Source: JALCLA01 sp965653565
GTDB taxonomy: Bacteria > Pseudomonadota > Gammaproteobacteria > Xanthomonadales > Xanthomonadaceae
Reading direction: 5' to 3'
NCBI GenBank assembly: GCA_965653565.1
Contig: CBFHAI010000007.1
Location: 58,954 to 122,953, forward strand
Length of the DNA: 64,000 nucleotides
Position 1 is the first letter of the stretch; each line of letters begins with the position of its first letter. Below the pieces are notes generated by a model that ran no database searches, was not told where the DNA came from, and saw only the letters and a program-made list of their open reading frames with translations. The translations under genes and the position numbers were made by a program. Of the stretch, positions 1 to 8,328 are shown piece by piece.

Positions 1-1800
1 AGGCCCCCGTCCGGCCTCGAGGTGGTCCGGGGGCTTTTGCCTTATCTATGGCAGTTCCGCCTGCGTATTGCTGCAGCGCTGAGCCTGATGCTGATCGCCA
101 AGCTGGCGAATGTCGGGGTGCCGCTGGTGCTCAAGCGGCTGGTGGACGATCTCAATGTCGCGCCGAGCCTGATGCTGTTGCCGGTGGCGCTGTTGCTCGC
201 CTACGGCGCGGCGCGGTTGTCGACGACGATCTTCACCGAATTGCGGCAACTCGTTTTCGCGCGCGTGATGGCGCGCGTGTCACGGCTCATCACGCTCAAA
301 GTGTTCCGCCATCTGCATGCGCTGTCGCTGCGGTTTCATCTGGCACGGCGCACCGGCGGCGTGGCGCGCGATGTCGAGCGCGGCGGCAGTGCAATTTCCG
401 ATCTGCTCGACTGGACGGTCTACACCATCCTGCCGACGCTGATCGAAATCGTGCTGGTCACCTCCGTGCTGGTGGTGCGCTACGACTGGGGCTTCGCCGG
501 CATCACGCTGCTGACGCTCGGCGCGTATGTGGCCTTCACGTTCGCGGTGACCGAGTGGCGCACGCGTTTCTATCGCGCCGCGGTGGAAGCCGATACGCAT
601 GCCAACGAGCGCGCGGTCGATTCGCTGCTCAACTACGAAACCGTCAAGTACTTCGGCAACGAGGAACACGAAGCGCGCCGCTACGACACCAATCTGGTGC
701 GGCTGGAAAACGCGCAGGTGAAAAGCATGAAATCGCTCGCGGTGCTCAACACCGGGCAGAGCGCGATCATCGCGATCGGCGTCACCGCGATGATGTGGCG
801 CGCGGCGGCCGGCGTGGTGAGCGGCCAGATGAGCATCGGCGACCTGGTGCTGGTGAACGCGTATCTGCTGCAGCTGGCGATTCCGCTGAATTTCCTCGGC
901 ATGGTGTATCGCGAGGTGAAGCAGGCGCTGACCAATATGGAGCGATTGTTCGGACTGCTCGGCGAGCGCCAGGACGTGCAAGACCGTCCCGACTCCGCGC
1001 CGCTGACGACGCGCCGCCCGCACGTGCGCTTCGAACAGGTCGATTTCGGCTACGACGTGCGCCGGCGCATCCTGCACGACGTCGATTTCGAGGTGGCGCC
1101 CGGCGCGACGGTGGCGGTGGTCGGCCATTCGGGCTCGGGCAAATCGACGTTGTCGCGACTGCTATATCGTTTTTATGATGTCGACGCCGGCCGCATCACG
1201 ATCGACGGCCGCGATATCCGCGACGTGACGCAGGCTTCGCTGCGCGCGGCGATCGCGATCGTGCCGCAGGATACGGTGCTGTTCAACGACACCATCTACT
1301 ACAACATTCTGTACGGCCGTCCCGGCGCCACGCGCGACGAAGTGCTTGCCGCGGCCAAGGCGGCGCATATCCACGACTTCATCGAATCGCTGCCGGACGG
1401 CTACGAGGCCGAAGTCGGCGAACGCGGACTGAAATTGTCGGGCGGCGAGAAGCAGCGTGTCGCGATCGCGCGCGCGCTGCTTAAAAATCCGGCGGTGCTG
1501 ATTTTCGACGAGGCGACATCGGCGCTCGATTCCAAATCGGAAAAGGCGATCCAGGCCGAGCTCGATCGCATCGCGGAAGGCCGCACCACCCTCGTCATCG
1601 CGCATCGGTTGTCGACGGTGATGAATGCCGACCAGATCCTCGTGCTCGATGGCGGACGCATCGTCGAACGCGGCACGCACGCGCGGTTGCTGGCCGATGG
1701 CGGGCATTACGCGCAGATGTGGCGGCTGCAACAGCAGCAACGCGAACAAGCGGCGCAGGAAACGCGCCTCGAAGAACGCAGCGCCGATCGCATCGGCTGA
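1..1800 (+). CDS. Atm1-type ABC exporter, permease plus ATPase (5' end cut by window)
   Basis: Half-transporter of the ABCB7/HMT1/Atm1 type: an N-terminal six-helix membrane domain (about 290 residues) fused to an ATP-binding domain, expected to work as a homodimer in the inner membrane. The ATPase part shows a Walker A motif GHSGSGKST near codon 368 counted from position 22, signature LSGGEKQRVAIARAL, Walker B VLIFDEATSALD and the switch histidine in IAHRLSTV. Family members export glutathione-linked compounds or metal complexes; the substrate here is unknown. A GTG at 22 could start a 592-residue protein, but the frame is open to the window edge and homologues usually have extra residues before LLPYLW, so the true start probably lies upstream of the window. 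Confidence 0.9.
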   Translation, partial: RPPSGLEVVRGLLPYLWQFRLRIAAALSLMLIAKLANVGVPLVLKRLVDDLNVAPSLMLLPVALLLAYGAARLSTTIFTELRQLVFARVMARVSRLITLKVFRHLHALSLRFHLARRTGGVARDVERGGSAISDLLDWTVYTILPTLIEIVLVTSVLVVRYDWGFAGITLLTLGAYVAFTFAVTEWRTRFYRAAVEADTHANERAVDSLLNYETVKYFGNEEHEARRYDTNLVRLENAQVKSMKSLAVLNTGQSAIIAIGVTAMMWRAAAGVVSGQMSIGDLVLVNAYLLQLAIPLNFLGMVYREVKQALTNMERLFGLLGERQDVQDRPDSAPLTTRRPHVRFEQVDFGYDVRRRILHDVDFEVAPGATVAVVGHSGSGKSTLSRLLYRFYDVDAGRITIDGRDIRDVTQASLRAAIAIVPQDTVLFNDTIYYNILYGRPGATRDEVLAAAKAAHIHDFIESLPDGYEAEVGERGLKLSGGEKQRVAIARALLKNPAVLIFDEATSALDSKSEKAIQAELDRIAEGRTTLVIAHRLSTVMNADQILVLDGGRIVERGTHARLLADGGHYAQMWRLQQQQREQAAQETRLEERSADRIG

Positions 1801-1828
1801 CATCGCTATCGCGCGGCACCGCACTTCT

Positions 1829-1860
1829 CCTTCTCCCACCGGGAGAAGGCCGGGATGAGG
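1829..1860. repeat. REP-like hairpin after the ABC transporter
   Basis: A perfect 9-bp stem (CCTTCTCCC at 1829-1837, GGGAGAAGG at 1841-1849) with loop ACC, running into AAGGCCGGGATGAGG (1846-1860). The same 15-mer recurs at 55592-55606 next to another hairpin, so this is a dispersed repeat. It could end transcription of the transporter, but there is no T-run. The rest of the gap to 1995 holds a purine-rich stretch (about 1890-1950, GGACGCAGAGGACGCGAAG) resembling the 43-bp repeat family found at 26960 and 60741. Confidence 0.6.
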
Positions 1861-1995
1861 TTCGGGCTTGCGTAGGCTGCTTTTGGAGCCAGAGAAGGAC
1901 GCAGAGGACGCGAAGATTTAAAAGAGAGGACACCAAGGGAAGCAAGAATATATAGACGAAGTCGTCGCGTTGACCGCGTCTGTATTTGCGTCGGG

Positions 1996-2682
1996 CTACC
2001 TCAGCGCTATTTCGATACTTCCGTCGTTGCGATCGATCAGCGGTGGTGGCGCCGCGATGGCGAAGGCGGCGTGGAAGTGGGCGAAGGTGACGAGGGCGCC
2101 GGCGACGGCTTCCTGCCTTGCCGATTCGTCGACCGCGGCTTCGAGGCGGTGCAGCAAGGTGGCCCAGGCCGGTTGCGCGGCGTCGTTCGGCGGGTCGAGG
2201 AAACGCAGGGCGCCCGCGACGCACAGGCCGAGTTGTTCGCGCAGGTGGCGCGCCGTGGCGCGGCCGTCGAGTCGCGACGCTTCCATCGCGTAGAGCGCGC
2301 CCCACCATTCGGCCGATGTGGGCGGCCAGTCGAAGGAGAAGCTGGCGCGCGCCGGTTCATCGATGACGTCGTCATGCAGCGCCGCCAGATCCAGATGCAG
2401 CGCGTCCAGACGCGCGGCCGGGTCGCAACCGGAGGCTTCATGCAGGGCCGCGGGCAGGCATTCGACCCACGGCACGAAGACGGTCAACTGCGCTTGCAGG
2501 AAATGCCGGTAATCGAACAGCGTGACGTCGTTGGATCGTACCTGTTGATGAAGCCAGGTCGACTCGAGCGCGAGCTGGGCGCGCTCGGTGGCCTCGCGCA
2601 GCGCTTCCACGGTGGTTGCAGGCAGGCTCGCAGCGTGGGTGGTCGCAACGTGAGGCGCGCTCCCTGGAACGCTGGTGGCCAC
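1996..2682 (-). CDS. Heme-oxygenase-like protein lacking the usual proximal histidine
   Basis: About 228 residues with the all-helical layout of bacterial biliverdin-producing heme oxygenases: an N-terminal helix LREATERAQLALE, a middle segment WWGALYAMEASRLDGR that matches the usual GALYVLEGSxLGGR, and a late FAHFHAAFA helix. In the family the first helix carries the heme-ligating histidine (LHERL-like); here that place reads AQLAL, so heme ligation and oxygenase activity are doubtful. The GTG at 2682 is chosen because an AGGA lies just before it and it follows directly on the stop of the 90-residue gene upstream (2688). An in-frame start at 2772 would overlap that gene. Probably the last gene of a three-gene minus-strand unit. 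Confidence 0.7.
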   Translation of the reverse strand: MATSVPGSAPHVATTHAASLPATTVEALREATERAQLALESTWLHQQVRSNDVTLFDYRHFLQAQLTVFVPWVECLPAALHEASGCDPAARLDALHLDLAALHDDVIDEPARASFSFDWPPTSAEWWGALYAMEASRLDGRATARHLREQLGLCVAGALRFLDPPNDAAQPAWATLLHRLEAAVDESARQEAVAGALVTFAHFHAAFAIAAPPPLIDRNDGSIEIALR

Positions 2683-2687
2683 CGGTC

Positions 2688-2960
2688 CTAGCCCTGGTCG
2701 GGCACCATCATGCCGGCGGTCACTTCGCGCGTGCCGGCCTTCACCTGGTCGGCGAGATCGTGGCCGAACCACACCACGGTGCCGAAATACAACGACGTCA
2801 CGACGATCACGCCGGCCAGGCCGATGAGCCGGCCGCGCGAGAACAGACGAAGCCGCGGGATCGAACCGTTGGAGATCGAACCGTTGGAGATCGCACCGTT
2901 GGAGATCACACCGTTGGACTCGACGCGGTCGCTACGGTCCGCATTCATTGCCTGCTGCAT
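2688..2960 (-). CDS. Small single-pass membrane protein with SNGxI repeats
   Basis: A 90-residue protein of unknown function. Residues 17-36 are four tandem copies of SNG-x-I, encoded by a 15-bp tandem repeat at 2860-2919. They are followed by a basic stretch (RGR) and one transmembrane helix (about residues 47-66, LIGLAGVIVVTSLYFGTVVW), then a charged tail. The repeats would be cytoplasmic by the positive-inside rule. The start at 2960 has a good ribosome site (GGGAGAG about 8 nt upstream). The gene sits between a short possible gene upstream and the heme-oxygenase-like gene, which starts 5 nt after it ends. Confidence 0.6.
   Translation of the reverse strand: MQQAMNADRSDRVESNGVISNGAISNGSISNGSIPRLRLFSRGRLIGLAGVIVVTSLYFGTVVWFGHDLADQVKAGTREVTAGMMVPDQG
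2860..2919. repeat. Four tandem copies of a 15-bp unit inside a coding region
   Basis: On the plus strand the unit is GATCGAACCGTTGGA (2860-2874), repeated exactly at 2875-2889 and with one or two changes at 2890-2904 and 2905-2919. Being a multiple of three it keeps frame and encodes SNGxI pentapeptides in the 90-residue protein. Copy-number change by slippage would lengthen or shorten the protein without a frameshift. Confidence 0.85.
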
Positions 2961-3019
2961 GACTACTCTCCCTGATGTCCCTACCGCGTCGCGCCAAAGG
3001 CGCGACACCCTTTGCATCC

Positions 3020-3235
3020 TCAACGCGTCGCGAGCACCACTTCCGGATGCGTGCAGTCGCCGAGCCAGGCGGCGTCGAGGCGGTTGCATGCGAGATCCGC
3101 GCTGCGGCTATCGCCGACTGCGTAGAAGCCCGCATCGCGGCCGTCCGCCAGATCCGCCTCCCAGCGCACCGCGCCGGCGGTGAACGCCAGCGCCGCCACC
3201 GCCAGGTATTTGAACGATCGGTTTTCGTTTTTCAT
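3020..3235 (-). CDS. Possible small exported protein
   Basis: An open frame of 71 codons starting MKNENRSFKYLAVAALAFTAG, which looks like a signal peptide or membrane anchor, followed by a short polar tail with two cysteines. There is a modest ribosome site (AGGG) before the ATG. It precedes the 90-residue membrane protein gene by 59 nt on the same strand. I recognise no family; the reading rests on the signal-like N-terminus and the context only. Confidence 0.4.
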   Translation of the reverse strand: MKNENRSFKYLAVAALAFTAGAVRWEADLADGRDAGFYAVGDSRSADLACNRLDAAWLGDCTHPEVVLATR

Positions 3236-3470
3236 CGCCCTGACCCCGAGTGCTCCGTGCCGACCCCTCGCCTGCCCGGATGCGCATGGATTGGCAAGAA
3301 GCGCGCCACCGCCGGCGGAACGTAAAGCCCGCGTCGCTGCGCGGTTAGCTCGATGTTTCAAGGCCGAAGTGGCAGCGATTCGCACGGCACCCGTTTGGCT
3401 CACGTTGCAAATCGCACTTCGAAGGTGAAAACGGACTTTTTCGTGGCCGGCGGTTTCGGGCGGGCCGCGC

Positions 3471-3499
3471 TTGACGAACGCCCATTTCAAACGTACGTT
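3471..3499 (+). promoter_or_regulatory. Possible sigma-70 promoter for the lipase operon
   Basis: TTGACG at 3471-3476 and TACGTT at 3494-3499 are spaced by 17 bp, about 105 nt before the lipase start. This is the only promoter-like pair I see in the 368-bp gap 3236-3603; the rest of that gap shows no gene or repeat. The -10 box is a weak match. Confidence 0.35.
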
Positions 3500-3603
3500 C
3501 GGCACGGGGAAAAACGCGAATGGATTCGACCGCCGGCCGATGCGGCCTGCGTCTTCGTGTCATGGCCTGTTGCCGGGCCAGGCTTGCCTTCGGGGAGAAG
3601 AGC

Positions 3604-4536
3604 ATGTTCTTTCGCGCCATACACCGCGCTCTGGCGGTGCTGTTGTTGTGTTCGATCCCGTTGTTTTCGTCCGCCCAGACGGGCTACACCCAGACCCGCC
3701 ATCCGATCGTGCTGGTGCATGGATTGCTCGGGTTCGATTCGCTACTCGGCGTCTACGACTACTGGTACGGCATCCCGTCGGACCTGCGTTCGGGCGGCGC
3801 GCGCGTCTATCTCGCCAACGTGTCGTCGAGCAACTACAGCGAGGTGCGCGGCGAACAGCTGATCCGCGATCTCGACAACCTGCGTGCCATCTACGGCCAC
3901 GCGCGCTTCAACCTGATCGGACACAGCCACGGCGGTCCGACCATCCGCTACGTCGCCGCGGTGCGGCCCGATCTGGTGGCCTCGATCACCTCGATCGGCT
4001 CGCCCCACACAGGCAGCAAAGTCGCCGACGGCTTGAACGCCACGCTGCCGGTGGGCTCGCCGTTGCGGCCGGTGGTCGCCGGCTTCGTCAACGCGCTGTC
4101 GGTGTTCCTCGAATTCCTGTCCGGCGACGACGATCCGCAGGATGCGCTCGGCGCGCTGGCCTCGCTGTCGTCGAGCGGCGCGGCGCAGTTCAACGCGCGC
4201 TTCCCGAAAGGCATGCCGGCGACCAGTTGCGGGCAAGGCGCGGCCGTCGTCAACGGCATCCGCTACTACTCGTGGGGCGGCACTTCGGTGCTCACGCATG
4301 TGCTCGATGCCAGCGATCCGCTGATGGGCGCCGGCAGCCTGTTCTTCGGCTTCGAGCAGAACGACGGCCTCGTCGGCCGCTGCTCCTCGCACCTGGGCGT
4401 GGTGCTGCGCGACGACTACGGCTGGAATCATCTCGACGAAGTGAACCAGGTGCTCGGGCTGACGAGCTGGTTTGCATCGAATCCGAAGTCGGTGATCCGC
4501 GCGCATGCGAACCGCTTGAAGGCGGCCGGGTTGTAG
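3604..4536 (+). CDS. Secreted triacylglycerol lipase (family I, foldase-dependent)
   Basis: A 310-residue alpha/beta hydrolase of the Pseudomonas/Burkholderia lipase type with a signal peptide (residues 1-24). It has the oxyanion-hole segment VLVHGLLGF, nucleophile elbow GHSHGG (Ser108), probable catalytic Asp254 in FEQNDGLV and His276 in WNHLDEVNQVLG, with cysteines 209 and 260 placed for the conserved disulfide. Such lipases hydrolyse long-chain triglycerides outside the cell, leave by the type II system and need a membrane foldase, which is the next gene (4 nt downstream). The ATG at 3604 is preferred over upstream in-frame starts because GGGAGAAG precedes it and the signal peptide begins there. 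Confidence 0.9.
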   Translation: MFFRAIHRALAVLLLCSIPLFSSAQTGYTQTRHPIVLVHGLLGFDSLLGVYDYWYGIPSDLRSGGARVYLANVSSSNYSEVRGEQLIRDLDNLRAIYGHARFNLIGHSHGGPTIRYVAAVRPDLVASITSIGSPHTGSKVADGLNATLPVGSPLRPVVAGFVNALSVFLEFLSGDDDPQDALGALASLSSSGAAQFNARFPKGMPATSCGQGAAVVNGIRYYSWGGTSVLTHVLDASDPLMGAGSLFFGFEQNDGLVGRCSSHLGVVLRDDYGWNHLDEVNQVLGLTSWFASNPKSVIRAHANRLKAAGL

Positions 4537-4540
4537 CGCG

Positions 4541-5617
4541 ATGGCTGGGGCTGCTGCGGCGCGTTCGCTCCGGACGCGCCGGCTTTTCGTCCTTGTGGCG
4601 GTCGCTGTGTTCGCCGGCGCGGCGTGGTGGTGGGCAGTGACGCGCGATTCGGCAACAAATCGCGCGGTTTCCGTTACCACAAGGCAAGCCGCTCCGGTCA
4701 CCGTCCCCGCCGCCGAAGAAAAACACGAGCCGCAAGCCGAGCAAATCCCGACAGCCACCACGCCGCAAAACACGCTGCGCCTTACCGAACTGCGCCACCG
4801 CCTGCAGCAAAGCTCGTTGCGCGGCACCACGCGTGATGGCGACATCGCTTTCGACGCCGGCGGTCGCCTCGTGCTCGACGCGAACCTGCGCCGACGGTTC
4901 GACTACTACCTCGCGCTGAGCGGCGAATTCAGCGATATCGATATCCGCACGCTACTGCTGGGCGACGTGGCCGACGCGCATGGCGCCAGCGCCGCCGCGG
5001 AAGTGGCCGAGGCCTTCGATCGCTATCTGGATTTGCGCGCCGATCTCGCGCATTCGCGCATGAGCACGGATCTGGCGGAACGCTTCGAACAAGTCCGCGC
5101 CGCGCGCCGCACTTGGTTCGGCGACGATGCCGACGCAATGTTCGGCGACGAAGAAGCACACGTCGCCTACACGCTCGAACGGCAGGCGCTGGAGGCATCG
5201 GATGAACTCGACGACGCCGAACGCCGGTCGCGCCTGGACCAACTCGAAGCGCGCCGACCGGCGACCGAGCGTGCCGTCCAGCGCGATGCCTCGGCCGCGC
5301 TGCTCGTGGCCGAACAGACCCGCCAACTCGACGCGCTCGGCGCTGATGCCACCGACCGCCACGCCGAGCGCGCCGAGCTGTGGGGCGAACAGGCGGCCGA
5401 TCGCTTGGCCCGCCTCGATCGCGAGCGCGCCGATTGGGATCGCCGATTGGCCGGCTATGCGCGATCGCGCGCGGCGCTGATCGCGGACTCGACGCTGGAC
5501 GCCTCGACCCGCGCGGCGGCCCTCGACCGCCTGCGCCGCGAGTCTTTCGCGCCGACCGAACGGCTGCGCGTCGAAGCGCTGGAAGCCGTCGGCGCCCTGC
5601 CCGCCACGGGCGGTTGA
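4541..5617 (+). CDS. Lipase-specific foldase (lipase chaperone)
   Basis: A 358-residue steric chaperone for the lipase encoded just upstream. One membrane helix (about residues 14-31) anchors it in the inner membrane; a Pro/Ala/Thr-rich linker follows; then comes the family signature RRRFDYYLALSGEF (117-130), matching the known RxxFDYxxSxxGE motif needed for folding. The remainder is long charged helices that wrap around the lipase. Length is usual for the family. It is very probably translated from the same message as the lipase. Confidence 0.9.
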   Translation: MAGAAAARSLRTRRLFVLVAVAVFAGAAWWWAVTRDSATNRAVSVTTRQAAPVTVPAAEEKHEPQAEQIPTATTPQNTLRLTELRHRLQQSSLRGTTRDGDIAFDAGGRLVLDANLRRRFDYYLALSGEFSDIDIRTLLLGDVADAHGASAAAEVAEAFDRYLDLRADLAHSRMSTDLAERFEQVRAARRTWFGDDADAMFGDEEAHVAYTLERQALEASDELDDAERRSRLDQLEARRPATERAVQRDASAALLVAEQTRQLDALGADATDRHAERAELWGEQAADRLARLDRERADWDRRLAGYARSRAALIADSTLDASTRAAALDRLRRESFAPTERLRVEALEAVGALPATGG

Positions 5618-5625
5618 GCCAGCGC

Positions 5626-5778
5626 CTAAAACAGCGCCGGCAGGCCGAGCATCGGCCCGAGCACCAGGTACAGCCCGGCCACGATCAGCAGCACCATCAG
5701 CACCTTGAGCAGCGCGCCGGCCACTTTCACGGCCACCACGATGCCGATCACCACGAGCAAAATTCCCAGCCAACTCAT
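5626..5778 (-). CDS. Small hydrophobic membrane protein
   Basis: A 50-residue protein made almost wholly of two membrane helices, beginning MSWLGILLVVIG and ending in LGPMLGLPALF. The start at 5778 has a strong ribosome site (GGGAGAAG) and the protein starts exactly at the hydrophobic segment. Short proteins of this shape are conserved in Lysobacterales, but no role is known to me. It converges with the foldase gene, 8 nt away. Confidence 0.6.
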   Translation of the reverse strand: MSWLGILLVVIGIVVAVKVAGALLKVLMVLLIVAGLYLVLGPMLGLPALF

Positions 5779-5879
5779 GCGCTTCTCCCGTCCGGGCAAC
5801 GTCGGCGAGGCTAGCACCGCACGCCGCCACCCGGCCCCGGGCTAAAATCGGCGGTTCAACCGATCCTCACGTTGGACCC

Positions 5880-8129
5880 ATGCCCGATCTGACCCGTCCC
5901 AGCTTCCACGGCTTCGAACAGATTCCGCTGCACGAGTACGCCGAACGCGCCTACCTCGATTACTCGATGTACGTGGTGCTCGACCGCGCCCTGCCCTTCC
6001 TCGGCGACGGCCTCAAGCCCGTCCAGCGCCGCATCATCTACGCGATGAGCGAGCTCGGCCTGGCGGCCGGATCGAAGCCGAAGAAATCGGCGCGCACGGT
6101 CGGCGATGTGATCGGCAAATTCCACCCGCACGGCGACAGCGCCTGTTACGAAGCGCTGGTGCTGATGGCGCAGCCGTTCTCGTACCGCTATCCGCTGATC
6201 GACGGCCAGGGCAACTTCGGCTCGCCGGACGATCCGAAATCGTTCGCCGCGATGCGCTACACCGAATCCAAACTGACGCCGATCGCCGACGTGCTGCTCG
6301 GCGAGCTGGCGCAGGGCACGGTCGACTGGGTGCCGAATTTCGACGGCACGATGGACGAACCGAGCTGGCTGCCGGCGCGCCTGCCGCACCTGCTGTTGAA
6401 CGGCACCACCGGCATCGCGGTGGGCATGGCCACCGACGTGCCGCCGCACAATCTCAACGAAATCGTCAGCGCCTGCGTGCGCCTGCTCGACGATCCCGAC
6501 GCCAGCGTGCGCGATCTGTGCGAACACGTGCGCGGCCCGGATTATCCGACCGCGGCCGAAATCATCACGCCGGTCGCCGACCTGCAGCGCATGTACGAAA
6601 CCGGCGGCGGCAGCATTCGCGCGCGCGCCGTCTACACGCGCGAAAACGCCAATATCGTGATCACCGCACTGCCCTACCAGGTGAGCCCGAGCAAGATCCT
6701 CGAGCAGATCGCGCAGCAGATGCGCGCCAAGAAACTGCCGTGGCTGGAAGATCTGCGCGACGAATCCGATCACGCCAATCCGATCCGTCTGGTGCTGGTG
6801 CCGCGTTCGAACCGCATCGATGCCGAACAGCTGATGGGACATCTGTTTGCGACCACCGATCTGGAGAAAAGCTTCCGCGCCAACTTCAATGTGATCGGCC
6901 TCGACGGCCGGCCGCAGGTGAAGAATCTGAAGTCGTTCCTCGCCGAGTGGCTGGTCTTCCGCACCGACACCGTGCGCCGCCGTCTCAAGCATCGCCTCGA
7001 CAAGGTCGAGCGCCGCCTGCACCTGTTGGAAGGCTTGCTGATCGCGTTCCTCAATCTGGACGAAGTGATCCGCATCATCCGTACCGAGGACGAGCCGCGC
7101 GCCGCGCTGATCGCGCGCTTCGCGCTGACCGAAGAACAGGCGGACTACATCCTCGACACGCGCCTCAAGCACCTGGCGCGGCTGGAGGAAATGAAGATCC
7201 GCGGCGAGCAGGACGAACTGGCGAAGGAGCGCGACAAGATCATGTCGATCCTCGGTTCGAACGCCAAGCTCAAGAAACTGATCAAGGACGAACTGCTGGC
7301 CGACGCGAAGAAATACGGCGATGTGCGCCGCTCGCCGCTGGTGGCGCGCGAAGCCGCGCAGGCCCTGTCGGAAACCGAACTGGTCGCCAGCGAACCGGTG
7401 ACGGTGGTGATATCGACCAAGGGCTGGGTGCGCTCGGCGAAAGGCCACGAAGTGGATGCGGCCGCGTTGTCGTACCGCGAAGGCGATTCGTTGTTGCAGG
7501 CGGTGCGCGGACGCAGCAACCAGCAGGCGGCGTTCGTCGATTCGACCGGCCGCGCGTACTCGACGACGGCGCACACGCTGCCGTCGGCGCGCGGCAACGG
7601 CGAGCCGTTGAGCGGACGTTTCTCGCCGCCATCGGGCGCCACCTTCGTCGGCGTCGCGATCGGTGAGGCCGAGACGCGCTATCTGTTGGCGTCGACCTTC
7701 GGTTACGGCTTCGTCACGCGCTACGACAATTTCCTCGGCCGCAACAAGGCCGGCAAACAGCTGATCAATCCGGACAAGGAAGCGGCGGTGCTGTCGCCGA
7801 TCGCAGTCAACGATCCGGCCAGCGATCTGGTGGTGGCGATCACGTCGGCCGGCCATCTGCTCGCGTTCCCGCTGTCGGAGTTGCCGGAACTCGACCGCGG
7901 CAAAGGCAACAAACTGATCCAGATTCCGCCGGCGAAATTGAAATCGGGCGAAGAGCGCGTGGTGGCCGTTGCGAGCGTGCGCCAGGGCGGCGAGCTGGTG
8001 CTGTACTGCGGCCAGCGCAAACTCAACCTGACCTGGCGCGACCTGCAAGCCTACGTCGGCAACCGCGCCTCGCGCGGCAATGTGCTGCCGCGCGGGTTTC
8101 AGCGGGTGGATTCGGTTGAGGTGAGTTGA
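5880..8129 (+). CDS. parC: DNA topoisomerase IV subunit A
   Basis: Type IIA topoisomerase subunit that breaks and rejoins DNA and, with ParE, separates replicated chromosomes. At 749 residues it is close to E. coli ParC (752). The catalytic tyrosine is Tyr127 in AAMRYTE. The quinolone-resistance region reads HPHGDSACYE, so Ser87 and Glu91 hold the drug-sensitive residues corresponding to E. coli Ser80 and Glu84. The C-terminal half is the shorter beta-pinwheel typical of ParC and lacks a clear GyrA box. A TAAAAT hexamer at 5843-5848 may be its -10 element. parE is not in this window. Confidence 0.95.
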   Translation: MPDLTRPSFHGFEQIPLHEYAERAYLDYSMYVVLDRALPFLGDGLKPVQRRIIYAMSELGLAAGSKPKKSARTVGDVIGKFHPHGDSACYEALVLMAQPFSYRYPLIDGQGNFGSPDDPKSFAAMRYTESKLTPIADVLLGELAQGTVDWVPNFDGTMDEPSWLPARLPHLLLNGTTGIAVGMATDVPPHNLNEIVSACVRLLDDPDASVRDLCEHVRGPDYPTAAEIITPVADLQRMYETGGGSIRARAVYTRENANIVITALPYQVSPSKILEQIAQQMRAKKLPWLEDLRDESDHANPIRLVLVPRSNRIDAEQLMGHLFATTDLEKSFRANFNVIGLDGRPQVKNLKSFLAEWLVFRTDTVRRRLKHRLDKVERRLHLLEGLLIAFLNLDEVIRIIRTEDEPRAALIARFALTEEQADYILDTRLKHLARLEEMKIRGEQDELAKERDKIMSILGSNAKLKKLIKDELLADAKKYGDVRRSPLVAREAAQALSETELVASEPVTVVISTKGWVRSAKGHEVDAAALSYREGDSLLQAVRGRSNQQAAFVDSTGRAYSTTAHTLPSARGNGEPLSGRFSPPSGATFVGVAIGEAETRYLLASTFGYGFVTRYDNFLGRNKAGKQLINPDKEAAVLSPIAVNDPASDLVVAITSAGHLLAFPLSELPELDRGKGNKLIQIPPAKLKSGEERVVAVASVRQGGELVLYCGQRKLNLTWRDLQAYVGNRASRGNVLPRGFQRVDSVEVS

Positions 8130-8178
8130 CGTTGAGAGGTATTGGCGCGAGGGGCTGCGCGCAGCGCATCCCCTCACC

Positions 8179-8322
8179 GTCATTCCCGCGCAGGCGGGAA
8201 TCCAGCGACTCTGCAGCGCATGTCGGAACCAATGCGGTCGTCGCCAACGCAGCCGATGATTGATGCCCGCGCCCTGCCCAGACGCTTTGGAGTCACTGGA
8301 TTCCCGCCTTCACGGGAATGAC
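8179..8322. repeat. Inverted pair of REP-like elements between convergent genes
   Basis: Copy one at 8179-8210 starts GTCATTCCCGCGCAGGCGGG; copy two at 8291-8322 is its near-exact reverse complement (3 to 4 differences over 32 bp). Each copy is also internally palindromic (ATTCCCGC / GCGGGAAT). They sit between the 3' ends of parC and the dienelactone hydrolase gene and together could form a long hairpin acting as a two-way terminator. A third, partial copy lies at 31450-31476. Confidence 0.75.
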
Positions 8323-8328
8323 GAAAAG

